Of a stretch of DNA of 64,000 bases, positions 51,196 to 59,789 are shown one piece after another. The DNA comes from Xanthobacter sp. NM-25 (GTDB lineage: Bacteria; Pseudomonadota; Alphaproteobacteria; Rhizobiales; Xanthobacteraceae). The stretch covers positions 1 to 64,000 of the forward strand of contig NZ_JACBFS010000003.1 in the NCBI RefSeq assembly GCF_022138605.1. Direction: 5' to 3'. The notes beneath the pieces are model-generated. The model was not told the DNA's origin, searched no databases, and saw only the letters and a program-made list of their open reading frames with translations. Position numbers and translations under genes: made by a program. Positions within the stretch are counted from its first letter, which is position 1. Each line of letters opens with the position of its first letter.

Positions 51196-51987
51196 TCAGT
51201 TCGCCTCCTGCCGTGCGTGCGGCGCCGGCATCCCCGCCGCCTCGTTTCGATGCTCGATCCAGGCCGCCAGCGCCGGGGTCAGCCCGACGGCGGTCTTGGC
51301 GCCGGGACGCGCGAAGCGTCCAGCCTGGGCCGGGCGGGTGCGCAGCCGTGCGAGCAGCGTCGCCTGACCGATCGCCGCATCCAGGGGGTCCACCAGCGGT
51401 ACGGGCACGCGCGCCGCAATCCGCGCGGCGAGCCCGGTCAGCGGGGCGCCGGCCAGCAGCACGACATCGGCCTTGTCTTCTTCAACCGCGCGGCAGGCGA
51501 GCGCCGCGAGGTCGTCCTCAAGCTCATGCTGCACGTCGTGGACCGACCGGAACGCGGCGCGCGGCACGCGGATGCTGGCGCAACGCGGCTGAAGACCGGC
51601 CAGCGCGACGGCGTCCTCGTACCAGGCGGTGAGGGCGTGGGAGAAGGTGATGATCGAGAAGCGCGGTCCGAGCATGCAGGCGGTCAGCATGGCGGCTTCC
51701 GCCATGGCGGTGATCGGCAGGTCGAACAGTTCGCGCGCGGCGATCAGGCCGGGATCGCCGAAGGCGGCGATGACCACGGCGTCCATGCCGTGCTGGTGCC
51801 GGGCGATCAGCTCCAGCGTGGTGGTGCCGGCGACCAGCGCCTCGGCGCGGCTGGCAATGTAGGGCACGCCTTCTTCGGCGGTGATGGCGATGAGCTCCAC
51901 ATCGGGCGCGAGGTTGGCGCGCGCGCTGGTGATCATCCGCTCGGTCATGGCGAACGAGGTGTTGGGATTGATGAGGAGGATCCGCAT
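51196..51987 (-). CDS. Asp/Glu/hydantoin racemase-family protein lacking catalytic cysteines
   Basis: 263 residues with the fold of hydantoin/allantoin racemases: MRILLINPNTSFAMTERM, then VVIAAFGDPGLIAAREL and VVLLAGAPLTGLAARIA. In functional racemases of the family the corresponding loops carry Cys (CFGDPGL and GCAGM); here both positions are Ala/Gly. A cysteine-based two-base racemase is thus unlikely, and a lyase, decarboxylase or binding role should be considered. Starts 3 bp after the amidohydrolase gene ends, and ends 3 bp before the hydantoinase gene. Confidence 0.8.
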   Translation of the reverse strand: MRILLINPNTSFAMTERMITSARANLAPDVELIAITAEEGVPYIASRAEALVAGTTTLELIARHQHGMDAVVIAAFGDPGLIAARELFDLPITAMAEAAMLTACMLGPRFSIITFSHALTAWYEDAVALAGLQPRCASIRVPRAAFRSVHDVQHELEDDLAALACRAVEEDKADVVLLAGAPLTGLAARIAARVPVPLVDPLDAAIGQATLLARLRTRPAQAGRFARPGAKTAVGLTPALAAWIEHRNEAAGMPAPHARQEAN

Positions 51988-51990
51988 CGT

Positions 51991-53364
51991 TCAGCCCTCC
52001 CGCGCCCGCTGCCACAGGGCCGCGATGGCGGCAGCGGCATCGCGGCGGATCGCTTCCGCGTCGACGCGGGTCGGCCGGCCGTCCTCGACCATGATCTCAC
52101 CGCCGACCGCCACCAGCTCGACATCGCGCCCCTGGGCGACATGCACGAGGTTGCCGAGCGGGTTGGTCGCCGGCGTCAGATGCGGCTGGCGGAAATCGAA
52201 GGCGACGAAGTCCGCCTGCTTGCCGACAGCGATGCTGCCGATCTCGTTCTCCAGCCCCATGGCGCGTGCCCCGCCCATGGTCGCCATCTCGAACACGGTG
52301 GCGGGCTGCCAGTCCGCCGTCACCGCGCCGAGCTGAATGCGCCCGACCGCGAGCGCCCAGCGCATCACCTCCACCATGTCGGCGTGCATGTTGTCGGTGC
52401 CGAGGGCGAGGCTGGCGCCTGCCGCGCGCAGCTTCTGGGTCGGCGCGATGCTGCCTCCGGTGGCATTACCCTTGGCGATGTGCGCCACATGGATGCCGGC
52501 CTTGCCGATGCGGGCGATATCGGTCTCGCTGACGTGAATGCAGTGCGCCGCCGTCAGCCGGTCGTTCAACAGCCCGACCTCCTCGAGCAGTTCGGGTGGG
52601 CTCCTGTCATCGCGCTCGCGAATGCGCGCCAGTTCCACCGTGCTCTGCGACAGGTGGGTGGTGACGCGAAGTCCGGCCTCTTCCGCCGCGCGGGCAATGC
52701 GGCGCAGGAACGGGGTTGAGCAGGTGTCGGGCGCGTGGGCGGCGAGCTGGACGCCAATGCGCCCTTGGCTCTTGCCCTGGTAGCGCGCGGCAAGGTCGAG
52801 GGCCAGCTGCAGGGTGCGCTCGCCGATGGCGTCCACATAGTCCCAGCGCCCCACCGACACGCCGGAGAAATCGACGTCGTGGATCCGCCCGCAGGACCAG
52901 ACGCGCAGGCCGATCTCCGCCATGGCGGGGGTCACGATGTCCGGATGAACGAAGGTATCGTTGATCAGCGTCGAGCCGAAGAGCAGCGCCTCCAGGGCGC
53001 CGAGCCGGGAAATCGCATAGGCCTCCTCCGGCGTGACCATGTGGCCCTGCGGGATGCCGGGCGTGTAGGCCGGTGCGAAGCCGAGATCCTCGGCGACGCC
53101 GCGCACCATAGAGAGATTGGCGTGGGTGTGGACGTTGACGAGGCCGGGCGTGATCACGCGGCCGGGCAGATGAACCGTGCGCCGCGCGGGCAGCGGGGCA
53201 CCGGTGACACCAGCCCGCTCGATGCGGGCGAAGCGGCCGTCGGCGATGGCGATGACGGCATTGTCTATGGTCTGGCCGGCGGGCGCGCCGGTGAGCACGG
53301 TGGCGCCGGTGACGACGAGATCATAGAGCAGATCGGCCGCGGGTTCGGAAGACGGGTTCGACAT
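51991..53364 (-). CDS. Amidohydrolase (cytosine deaminase/atrazine-hydrolase type)
   Basis: 457 residues from ATG 53364. Metal ligands HTH in GLVNVHTHANLSM (about 75-77), His in VTTHLSQS (about 215), His in AAHCIHVSE (about 250) and Asp in LGTDNMHADM (about 305), the subtype III layout of the amidohydrolase superfamily (SAH deaminase, TrzN, AtzA relatives). It hydrolyses an amino or other leaving group from a heterocyclic ring. The substrate is probably the import product of the ABC system just upstream. Confidence 0.88.
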   Translation of the reverse strand: MSNPSSEPAADLLYDLVVTGATVLTGAPAGQTIDNAVIAIADGRFARIERAGVTGAPLPARRTVHLPGRVITPGLVNVHTHANLSMVRGVAEDLGFAPAYTPGIPQGHMVTPEEAYAISRLGALEALLFGSTLINDTFVHPDIVTPAMAEIGLRVWSCGRIHDVDFSGVSVGRWDYVDAIGERTLQLALDLAARYQGKSQGRIGVQLAAHAPDTCSTPFLRRIARAAEEAGLRVTTHLSQSTVELARIRERDDRSPPELLEEVGLLNDRLTAAHCIHVSETDIARIGKAGIHVAHIAKGNATGGSIAPTQKLRAAGASLALGTDNMHADMVEVMRWALAVGRIQLGAVTADWQPATVFEMATMGGARAMGLENEIGSIAVGKQADFVAFDFRQPHLTPATNPLGNLVHVAQGRDVELVAVGGEIMVEDGRPTRVDAEAIRRDAAAAIAALWQRAREG

Positions 53365-53368
53365 GGGT

Positions 53369-54178
53369 CTACCGGTTGAGAACGTGAGTGAGGAAGCGGC
53401 GCGTCTTGTCTTCGCGCGGCGCCGTGAAGACATCTTCGGGCGGGCCTTCTTCGACGATGTGCCCGTCGGCCATGAAGATGACCTTGTCCGCCGCGCGGCG
53501 GGCGAAGCCCATCTCATGGGTGACGACGATCATCGTCATGCCCTCTCGGGCCAGGTCGCCCATGACGTCGAGCACCTCGTGCACCAGCTCGGGATCGAGC
53601 GCCGAGGTCGGCTCGTCGAACAGGATGAGGCGTGGCTCCATCGCCAGCGCCCGCGCGATGGCGACGCGCTGCTGCTGGCCGCCGGAAAGCTGGGAGGGCC
53701 GCTTGTCCATGTGTTCGGCGAGGCTGACGCGGGCCAGCTGCTGGGCCGCGCGTGCCTGCGCTGCCGCTGCGGAAAGGCCGAGCACCTTGCGCGGACCAAT
53801 GGCCACATTCTGCAGTGCCGTCAGATGCGGGAAGAGATTGAAGCGCTGGAACACGAAGCCGAATTTGCTGCGCTGGAGCGCCAGGCGATGCTCCGGCAGG
53901 GGAACCCACCTTGGCGGCTCGCCCACATAGTCGCCGCCGACGGGCTCGCCTGCGAGCTCGATGGCACCGGCGGTGGGCGTCTCCAGGTAGTTGAGGCACC
54001 GCAGCACCGTGGTCTTGCCCGAACCCGAGGGGCCGATGAGCACCAGGGTCTGCCCGGCCATGACGTCGAAGGAGATCCCCTTGAGGATCTCGCGCTCGCC
54101 AAACGTCTTGCGCAGCCCCCTGACGGACAGCAGGGACTTCTCGTGTGGGCGGCGGGCGAAAGGAGTGTCGGTTGTCAT
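53369..54178 (-). CDS. Polar amino-acid-type ABC ATPase
   Basis: 269 residues from ATG 54178 (MTTDTPFARRPHEKSLLSV). Walker A GPSGSGKTTVLR (about 47-58), Q-loop FVFQRFNLFPHLT (about 107), signature LSGGQQQRVAIARAL (about 160) and Walker B LILFDEPTSALDPE (about 180), switch His VVTHEMGFAR. GlnQ-like. Works with the permease (54184-54837) and the receptor (54919-55809). The gene starts 5 bp after the permease stop. Confidence 0.92.
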   Translation of the reverse strand: MTTDTPFARRPHEKSLLSVRGLRKTFGEREILKGISFDVMAGQTLVLIGPSGSGKTTVLRCLNYLETPTAGAIELAGEPVGGDYVGEPPRWVPLPEHRLALQRSKFGFVFQRFNLFPHLTALQNVAIGPRKVLGLSAAAAQARAAQQLARVSLAEHMDKRPSQLSGGQQQRVAIARALAMEPRLILFDEPTSALDPELVHEVLDVMGDLAREGMTMIVVTHEMGFARRAADKVIFMADGHIVEEGPPEDVFTAPREDKTRRFLTHVLNR

Positions 54179-54183
54179 GGCGA

Positions 54184-54837
54184 TCACCAGGCCGGCAGGC
54201 GCCGTTCGATCACCCGCGAGATCCACGAAAGCACGGAGATGATGGCGTAGTAATAGATGGCAAGCAGGGCGAAGATCTCGAGCGGTGCGAAATGCGAGGC
54301 GATGATGGCCTGGCCCGAGCGCGTCAGCTCGTAGACTGAGATGACGGAGAGCAGCGACGTGTTCTTCAGCAGGGTGATGATGTCGTTGGTCAGGGCCGGG
54401 ACCATGGGACGGATCGACTGGGGCAGCAGGATATAGAACAGGATCTTGCCTTGGGTCATGCCGATGGATTTGGCGGCCTCCGTCTGTCCTTTCTCCACGG
54501 ACCCGACGGTGCCGCGCGCGATCTCGGCGATATAGGCGGCACTGTTGAGGGAGAGCGCGATCACCCCCGCCCAGAACTCACCCAGCCGGAAGCCCATCAG
54601 GGGCAGGCCGAAGAAGACGATGAAGATCTGGATCAGCAGTGGTGTGCCGCGGATGAAATCCACATAGCCGCGCACCAGCCATCGCATCCAGGTCCACCCG
54701 CCCAGTGAGACGAGGCCGAGGGCGATGCCGCCCGTGAGGCCGAACAGGGTGGCGACCGACGCGATCTTCAGCGTCATCACCGTGCCCACGGCCAGAAGAG
54801 GAATGGCCATCTCGACGATGGCCCAGTCTATCGTCAT
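54184..54837 (-). CDS. Polar amino-acid-type ABC permease (HisMQ)
   Basis: 217 residues, about five membrane helices. Typical GYVDFIRGTPLLIQIFIVFFGLP (about 65-87) and the EAA loop IARGTVGSVEKGQTEAAKSIGMTQGKILFYILLPQ (about 108-142). One permease gene only, so it would act as a homodimer. It follows the receptor gene after an 81-bp gap that contains a perfect 10-bp stem-loop. Confidence 0.92.
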   Translation of the reverse strand: MTIDWAIVEMAIPLLAVGTVMTLKIASVATLFGLTGGIALGLVSLGGWTWMRWLVRGYVDFIRGTPLLIQIFIVFFGLPLMGFRLGEFWAGVIALSLNSAAYIAEIARGTVGSVEKGQTEAAKSIGMTQGKILFYILLPQSIRPMVPALTNDIITLLKNTSLLSVISVYELTRSGQAIIASHFAPLEIFALLAIYYYAIISVLSWISRVIERRLPAW

Positions 54838-54883
54838 TGCGTCGCATCCGCGATCGAAGGGCCGGAGGCGTCCGGCCGAACCC

Positions 54884-54910
54884 GCGGGGCGGGCGGATCA
54901 CCCGCCCCGC
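54884..54910 (-). promoter_or_regulatory. Stem-loop between receptor and permease genes
   Basis: Perfect inverted repeat GCGGGGCGGG-N7-CCCGCCCCGC directly after the receptor stop (54919). No T-run. This is the usual place for an attenuating or message-stabilising hairpin that makes receptor more abundant than permease. Confidence 0.65.
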
Positions 54911-54918
54911 ACCACTGT

Positions 54919-55809
54919 TCAGGAAAAGTCGGGGACCTTGTCGGACAGCTTCATCTTGGTGCCGAACCATTTTTCCTGAAGCTTGTAGATCTCGCCATCC
55001 GCCTTCAGCGCTTCGATGCGCTCATTGAGGAAGTTGATCAGCTGGGTGTCTTCCTTGCGCGTGCCGATGCCGGCCCAGTTGCGCGGGCCGATATCGCGCA
55101 CGATCGCGTATTTGCCGGGCGCGTCCTTCACAACCTGGGTCAGCGTGGCAAAGGAGTTGATCACGCCATCGACCGAGCCCTGCGCCAGGGCCAGATAGGC
55201 CGCGGGGTGATCGTCATAGGTCTTGACCTCGGAGAAGCCCTTGCCGGTGTCCGCCTTCAGCTTCTCCGCGAGCTTGGTCTTCATCGTGTCGCCGGCCGAG
55301 CCGAGCTTCACGCCGAGGATCTTGCCGGCCATGCCGTCGAGATTGGTGATGGTGCCGGCGTCCGAGGCGCGGATCAGCATTTCCTGCGTCGCCTCGGTGT
55401 AGGGGATGGAATAGCCGACCTTGGCGACGCGCTCCTTGGTGTAGGTGAGCGAGGTCATGATGACATCGAAATTGCCGGCATAAAGCGCGGGAATGACGCC
55501 GGCCCAAGCGGTATCGACGAATTCCACCTTCACGCCGAGGGGCTTGAAGATCTCCTTGGCGAGGTCGACGTCGTAGCCGACGATCTTGCCGGCATCGTCG
55601 CGGAAGGTGAAGGGCCGGTAGGAGGCCTCGACGCCCACCCGCACGACGCCCGCCTTCTTGATGGCGTCGAGGGTGAGAGGCTCGGCGTGCGCCGGGCTGG
55701 GCACAGCGGCGCCGCCGAGGGGCAGGGCCGTGGCGATGGCGAGGAACAGACCCGAAATCTGAAGGACGCGGCGTCGGGAGGCGCCGGCTGCGGAGAAGCG
55801 GAATGACAT
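54919..55809 (-). CDS. Polar amino-acid-type ABC periplasmic receptor
   Basis: 296 residues. Signal peptide region SRRRVLQISGLFLAIATALP, cleaved near AHAEP; mature SBP_bac_3 domain: AGVVRVGVEASYRPFTFRDDAGKIVGYDVDLAKEI (start), NFDVIMTSLTYTKERVAKVGYS (about 115) and AAYLALAQGSVDGVINS late. ATG 55809 is preferred to 55830. Given its neighbours, the ligand may be a ureide or heterocycle-derived compound rather than an amino acid. Two dyads lie upstream. Confidence 0.92.
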   Translation of the reverse strand: MSFRFSAAGASRRRVLQISGLFLAIATALPLGGAAVPSPAHAEPLTLDAIKKAGVVRVGVEASYRPFTFRDDAGKIVGYDVDLAKEIFKPLGVKVEFVDTAWAGVIPALYAGNFDVIMTSLTYTKERVAKVGYSIPYTEATQEMLIRASDAGTITNLDGMAGKILGVKLGSAGDTMKTKLAEKLKADTGKGFSEVKTYDDHPAAYLALAQGSVDGVINSFATLTQVVKDAPGKYAIVRDIGPRNWAGIGTRKEDTQLINFLNERIEALKADGEIYKLQEKWFGTKMKLSDKVPDFS

Positions 55810-55856
55810 GAAAATCTCTCTATGTCTCAAGGCTTTCGGTGGCGGATCCTGCGGTC

Positions 55857-55878
55857 ATCAGATTGCATTCCATCTGAT
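55857..55878. promoter_or_regulatory. Operator candidate 1 upstream of the receptor gene
   Basis: Perfect inverted repeat ATCAGAT-N8-ATCTGAT, 48 bp before the receptor start. Likely a site for the GntR protein encoded just upstream (56133). Confidence 0.6.
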
Positions 55879-55880
55879 TT

Positions 55881-55906
55881 ATTTAAGCTTATACAATGAC
55901 TTAAAT
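55881..55906. promoter_or_regulatory. Operator candidate 2 upstream of the receptor gene
   Basis: Perfect inverted repeat ATTTAAG-N12-CTTAAAT in an A/T-rich promoter-like patch. Its centre includes CTTATACAA, similar to half-sites of FadR-type GntR operators. Confidence 0.5.
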
Positions 55907-56132
55907 TAAAATCACCAGTTCCGCGTCGCTGATTAATTGTGCAGCATATGCCTGCATCTGCGGCAGCCGACCTCAATTCCGCCGGATGCCGGCGGAGGCT
56001 CTTCACGCGCATGGGGGTGTTTTTTTGAGTGGCGGCGCGGCATTGGTCGGCTGCGTTGTCGGCGGCCGATCGCGAGGCGCGGTCGGTGTGCCTGCCGACT
56101 ATTTCAGCATCGGGCGCGCGCCTATGGTCGCC

Positions 56133-56819
56133 TCAGGAGGCGTCGGCCTTCACCGCGGCCGACGTGGGATCGCCCGCAGCCCTCAGCACGGCGCACACGG
56201 TCTCCCCGGTCCTCAGCAGATGGCGCTTCCATACCCGGCGCGCGGCATCTGCGTCGCGGGCATGCAGCGCCCTCATCAGGGCCTCGTGCTCGTTCACAGA
56301 TTCCTCCCAGCGCAGCGGGTCGATGATCGCCATGTATCGCCCGCGCCGGGCTCGCAGCATGAGGTTGGCGTGGGTGGCGATGAGGATCGGGTTGTCCGAC
56401 AGGCGCACCACCGTGTCGTGGATGGCGCTGTTGAGCTCGAAATAGGGGTCCTTTTCCTGCTGTCGGTAGTGCTCAAGCATGCGCGCATGCATCTGGTCGA
56501 GCTGCGCAAGTGCGTCGGCATCCATGCGCGTGGCGGCGATTTCGGCGGCAAGGCTTTCCAGGCCGGCGATCACCTCGAACAGGTTCGAGGCCTCCTCGGG
56601 CGTGAAGGACATGATCCGTGCACCGCGGTTCTGCGACAGCTCGACCAGGCCCTCCACCTCCAGCAGCTTCAGCGCCTCACGCAGCGGCGTGCGGGAGACT
56701 TCGAGCATCTCGCACAGGCTGCGCTCGACGATCCGGCTGCCCGGTGCCAGATCGCCGCGAATGATCCGGTCCCGCAGCGTGTTCGCCACCTGATGGGCGA
56801 ACGGTACCCGTCGCGACAT
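56133..56819 (-). CDS. GntR-family regulator with FCD domain
   Basis: 228 residues from ATG 56819 (or 248 from 56879). Winged HTH (residues 8-75, HQVANTLRDRIIRGDLAPGS, VSRTPLREALKLLEVEGLVEL) then FCD helices (about 90-215, with FEVIAGLESLAAEIAATRMD, HDTVVRLSDNPILIATHANLMLRARRGRY, EHEALMRALHARDADAARR). It probably controls the adjacent transporter and amidohydrolase genes through the two dyads at 55857-55906. About 250 bp separates it from them. Confidence 0.9.
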   Translation of the reverse strand: MSRRVPFAHQVANTLRDRIIRGDLAPGSRIVERSLCEMLEVSRTPLREALKLLEVEGLVELSQNRGARIMSFTPEEASNLFEVIAGLESLAAEIAATRMDADALAQLDQMHARMLEHYRQQEKDPYFELNSAIHDTVVRLSDNPILIATHANLMLRARRGRYMAIIDPLRWEESVNEHEALMRALHARDADAARRVWKRHLLRTGETVCAVLRAAGDPTSAAVKADAS

Positions 56820-57201
56820 GGGGGTTTTGCCGGCCGATGGCCGGGACCGCCGGGGTTCGTCGCTGCGTCTTGCCGGCACTTGTCGATCACCATCTCTATG
56901 GGACCCGCGAAAGCTCCGGGTCGCGCCTGCGCCTGTGCCTCCTCGTTTACCTGCTCCGCAGCGGACGACAAAGCCTCGTTCCGCATAAAGAAGGGGATGG
57001 AGCGGCTGCGGTTTTCATCAATGGCCGTTCCGTTCGTGCTGCTGGCGACGCGGGGCATCCGTGACCGCCGGATCCGCGATGGCGCGGCGATGGGCCCACA
57101 GCGGCTGCAGCGATCAGACGCGCCGCAGCGGACGTGTTGCAGGCGACGTGGGGTGAGGTCCATAGTATAAACAGACCAATGCCACCATCGACAGGCTGAG
57201 G
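56820..57201. other. Intergenic, nothing firmly recognised
   Basis: About 380 bp between the GntR and HxlR-like genes. No convincing gene. Near 57160 there is a TATAAA-like element that may belong to the HxlR promoter. Confidence 0.4.
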
Positions 57202-58356
57202 ATGCCCAGGGAAAAGCAGGGGGCGCGGAGCGCCTCCGCCCAGCCGAAAAAGCGTGCCAGTCCGGTGGCTCAGCTGTTCGAGCGCAATTGTTCGGTGGGG
57301 CGCACCATCTCCATCGTCTCAGACGCCTGGAGCTTCCTGGTGATCCGCGAGGCGTTCTTCGGAGCGCGGCGCTTCGAGGAGTTCCGCGCGGCGCTGGGCC
57401 TGCCCCGCGGTACGCTGGCGGAACGCCTGAAGCGGCTGACGGTGCGTGGCATCTTTCGTCAGGTGCATTATTCCGCGCATTCGAGCCGCGCCGAATATCA
57501 CCTGACCCGGTGCGGCATGGAGCTGTACCCGAGCTTCGTGGCGCTGATCCGCTTTGGCGACCGCTGGCTGTCCGGGCCCGAGGGGCCGCCCCTGAAGCTC
57601 ATCCATGCCACGTGCGGCCAGGCTTGCACGCCTTATGTCGCCTGTTCCCACTGCCTCGGCGAGGTGAAGGCGAGCCGCGTGAGCTATCGCGATGGGCCGG
57701 GCGCCGGGCGCACGCCGGTGGAGCCGACCAAGCGCGCGCGGCGCACGGCGGAGTCCGCCAGCTTCTCCCGTGGCCGGCCGAGTTCCGTTTCGCGCTCGCT
57801 GGAAATCATCGGCGACCGCTGGAGCTTTCTGATCCTGCGCGAGGCCTTTTTCGGGGTGCGGCGCTTCGACCAGATGCAGGCCGAGTTGCGCATCGCCCCC
57901 AATATCCTCACCGAGCGTCTGGGGCGTCTGGTGGCGCGCGGGGTGTTCGAGCGGGTGAAGTATCAGGATCTGCCGGAGCGGTACGAATACCGTCTCACGG
58001 AGATGGGCATGGATCTCTATGGGGCATTCATCACCATGGGGGCCTGGGGCGACCGCTGGTTGTCTGCCGGCGACCCGCCGCTGGTGCTGACCCATCTGGA
58101 TTGCGGCCACGATTTTTCTGCGGTGGTGATCTGCGACAAGTGCAAGAAGCCCATCGAGGCCCCCGACATGCGCTACCGCCTCAATTACGATCCCGCCCGT
58201 TATGGTGCGCCGCAGGCGGGCGACCGCATGGTCGAAATCCTGTTGCCTGGTGCGGTGCCGGACGAGACGAAGAAGGGGCAGGAGCAAAACCCGGCCGAAG
58301 GGCGCGCGAAGCGGGCGGCCCCGCGCCGGGGCCGCCCTGCGACGGCTATTTCTTGA
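57202..58356 (+). CDS. Tandem HxlR-type transcriptional regulator
   Basis: 384 residues made of two HxlR winged-helix domains. Domain 1, residues 25-125 (SIVSDAWSFLVIREAFFGARRFEEF), ends with a Cys-rich tail CGQACTPYVACSHC; domain 2, about 190-295 (LEIIGDRWSFLILREAFFGVRRFDQM), ends with CGHDFSAVVICDKC. Such a C-x9-CxxC element could hold zinc. The linker is basic. The two domains are clearly homologous, so an internal duplication produced a protein that can bind two half-sites without dimerising. It converges with the ABC receptor gene at 58346 (11-bp overlap). Confidence 0.88.
   Translation: MPREKQGARSASAQPKKRASPVAQLFERNCSVGRTISIVSDAWSFLVIREAFFGARRFEEFRAALGLPRGTLAERLKRLTVRGIFRQVHYSAHSSRAEYHLTRCGMELYPSFVALIRFGDRWLSGPEGPPLKLIHATCGQACTPYVACSHCLGEVKASRVSYRDGPGAGRTPVEPTKRARRTAESASFSRGRPSSVSRSLEIIGDRWSFLILREAFFGVRRFDQMQAELRIAPNILTERLGRLVARGVFERVKYQDLPERYEYRLTEMGMDLYGAFITMGAWGDRWLSAGDPPLVLTHLDCGHDFSAVVICDKCKKPIEAPDMRYRLNYDPARYGAPQAGDRMVEILLPGAVPDETKKGQEQNPAEGRAKRAAPRRGRPATAIS
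58313..58337. terminator. GC-rich stem-loop at convergent gene ends
   Basis: Perfect 11-bp stem GGGCGGCCCCG-CGC-CGGGGCCGCCC inside the last codons of the HxlR gene and just past the receptor stop (58346). It could act as a bidirectional terminator, though there is no T-run. Confidence 0.5.
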
Positions 58357-59587
58357 CCAGCGGGCACTGGCTCTGGGACAGCGGGCGGAACGCCTGCTCC
58401 CCCGGGATGACCTGCACCAGTTTGTAATAGTCCCATGGCCCCTTGGAGTCCGACGGGCTCTTCACCTGGTAGACATACATGTCGTGGATGAAGCGGCCGT
58501 CGGCGCGGATGTAGCCGTTCTTGGCGAAGAAATCGTTCACCTTCAATGCGCGCATCTTGGCCATCACCGCCTGCGCGTCGTCGGTTCCGGCGGCCTCTAT
58601 GGCCTTCAGATAGTGCATGGTGGAAGAATAGTCTCCCGCATCGCCCATGTGGGGCTTGCGGCCCATGCGAGCTTCGAAGCGCTTGGAGAAGGCCCGGGTG
58701 TCGTCATCTCGATCCCAATAGAAGGCATTGGTGAGCACCAGCCCCTGGGCGTTTTCCAGGCCCATGGAATGGATGTCCGTGATCCATACCAGAAGCCCGG
58801 CGAGGGATTGCTTACCCGATTGGGTGAGGCCGAAATCGTGCGCCGCCTTCACCGCATTGATGAAGACGGTGCCCGAGCCGGCGACGGCAATCACGTCGGC
58901 TCCAGATCCCTGCGCCTGCAGCATGAAGGAGCCATGGTCGAGGGTATTGATGGGGTAGCGAACCGCGCCCACCACCTGGCCGCCACCTGCCTTCACCACC
59001 GCGGCCGTGTCGGCCTCCAGCGCATGGCCGAAGGCGTAGTCTGCGGTGAGGAAGAACCAGTTCTTCTTCCCCTGCTTGATCAGGGCGTTGCCGGTGCCCA
59101 CGGCCAGTGCATAGGTGTCATAGGCATAGTGGATCGAATTCGGCGTGCACATGTCGCCGGTCAGCCGGGACGAGCCGGAGCCGTTGATGATGGCGATGCC
59201 GTTTTTCTCCTTGGCGACGCCGGCCACGCCGATGGCCACCGCCGAATTGATCAGGTTCGCGATCATGTCGACCTTGTCCACATCGAACCATTCCTTGGCC
59301 TTGGCGATGGCCACCTCGGTCTTGTTCTGGTGGTCGGCGACAATGACCTCGATGGGTTTGCCCAGCACCTTGCCGCCGAAGTCCTCCACCGCCATCTTCA
59401 CGGCCGTGACGGACCCTTCGCCGGCTTCGTGGGAGAACTGCCCCGACATGTCGGTGAGCACGCCGATCTTCACCATGTCGCCCGAGACCTTGCCGGGCGC
59501 CGCCGTCGGCGCCGGAGATTGGGCAAGGGCTGGCAGCGGCATGGCAAGCGCGGCGCAAATGGTCGCCACCTGTGCAATCCTGGTCAT
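58346..59587 (-). CDS. ABC transporter periplasmic receptor (Peripla_BP_6)
   Basis: 413 residues. Signal peptide TRIAQVATICAALAMPLPAL; mature HAAT-type receptor: MVKIGVLTDMSGQFSHEAGEG (about 38), ADHQNKTEVAIAKAKEWFDVDKVDMI (about 83-108), KNWFFLTADYAFGHALEAD (about 172). This branch (with ADHQNK and the DTDM-like motif) is common near aromatic or lignin-derived acid catabolism. No permease or ATPase follows; it is an orphan receptor that may serve another transporter. It is divergent from the thioesterase-crotonase operon, with a strong promoter in the 367-bp gap. Confidence 0.9.
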   Translation of the reverse strand: MTRIAQVATICAALAMPLPALAQSPAPTAAPGKVSGDMVKIGVLTDMSGQFSHEAGEGSVTAVKMAVEDFGGKVLGKPIEVIVADHQNKTEVAIAKAKEWFDVDKVDMIANLINSAVAIGVAGVAKEKNGIAIINGSGSSRLTGDMCTPNSIHYAYDTYALAVGTGNALIKQGKKNWFFLTADYAFGHALEADTAAVVKAGGGQVVGAVRYPINTLDHGSFMLQAQGSGADVIAVAGSGTVFINAVKAAHDFGLTQSGKQSLAGLLVWITDIHSMGLENAQGLVLTNAFYWDRDDDTRAFSKRFEARMGRKPHMGDAGDYSSTMHYLKAIEAAGTDDAQAVMAKMRALKVNDFFAKNGYIRADGRFIHDMYVYQVKSPSDSKGPWDYYKLVQVIPGEQAFRPLSQSQCPLVKK

Positions 59588-59789
59588 CCGTTTCCTCCTG
59601 GTGATCCGGCGCGCCTTTCCGGCTTAGCGTCCGGCAGTTCCGTCCCTGCACCGACGAAGTGCTTTCATAGATAGACACTTTGTGTGCGTCTCTTGCGCGA
59701 AGGCGGCCGCGGTTACGCAACAATGTCGGCTTTCCGCGCAAACTGAGCTCGAGATGTGAGCTGGATGTGTTCAGCTTGTCAGTGCGGCA

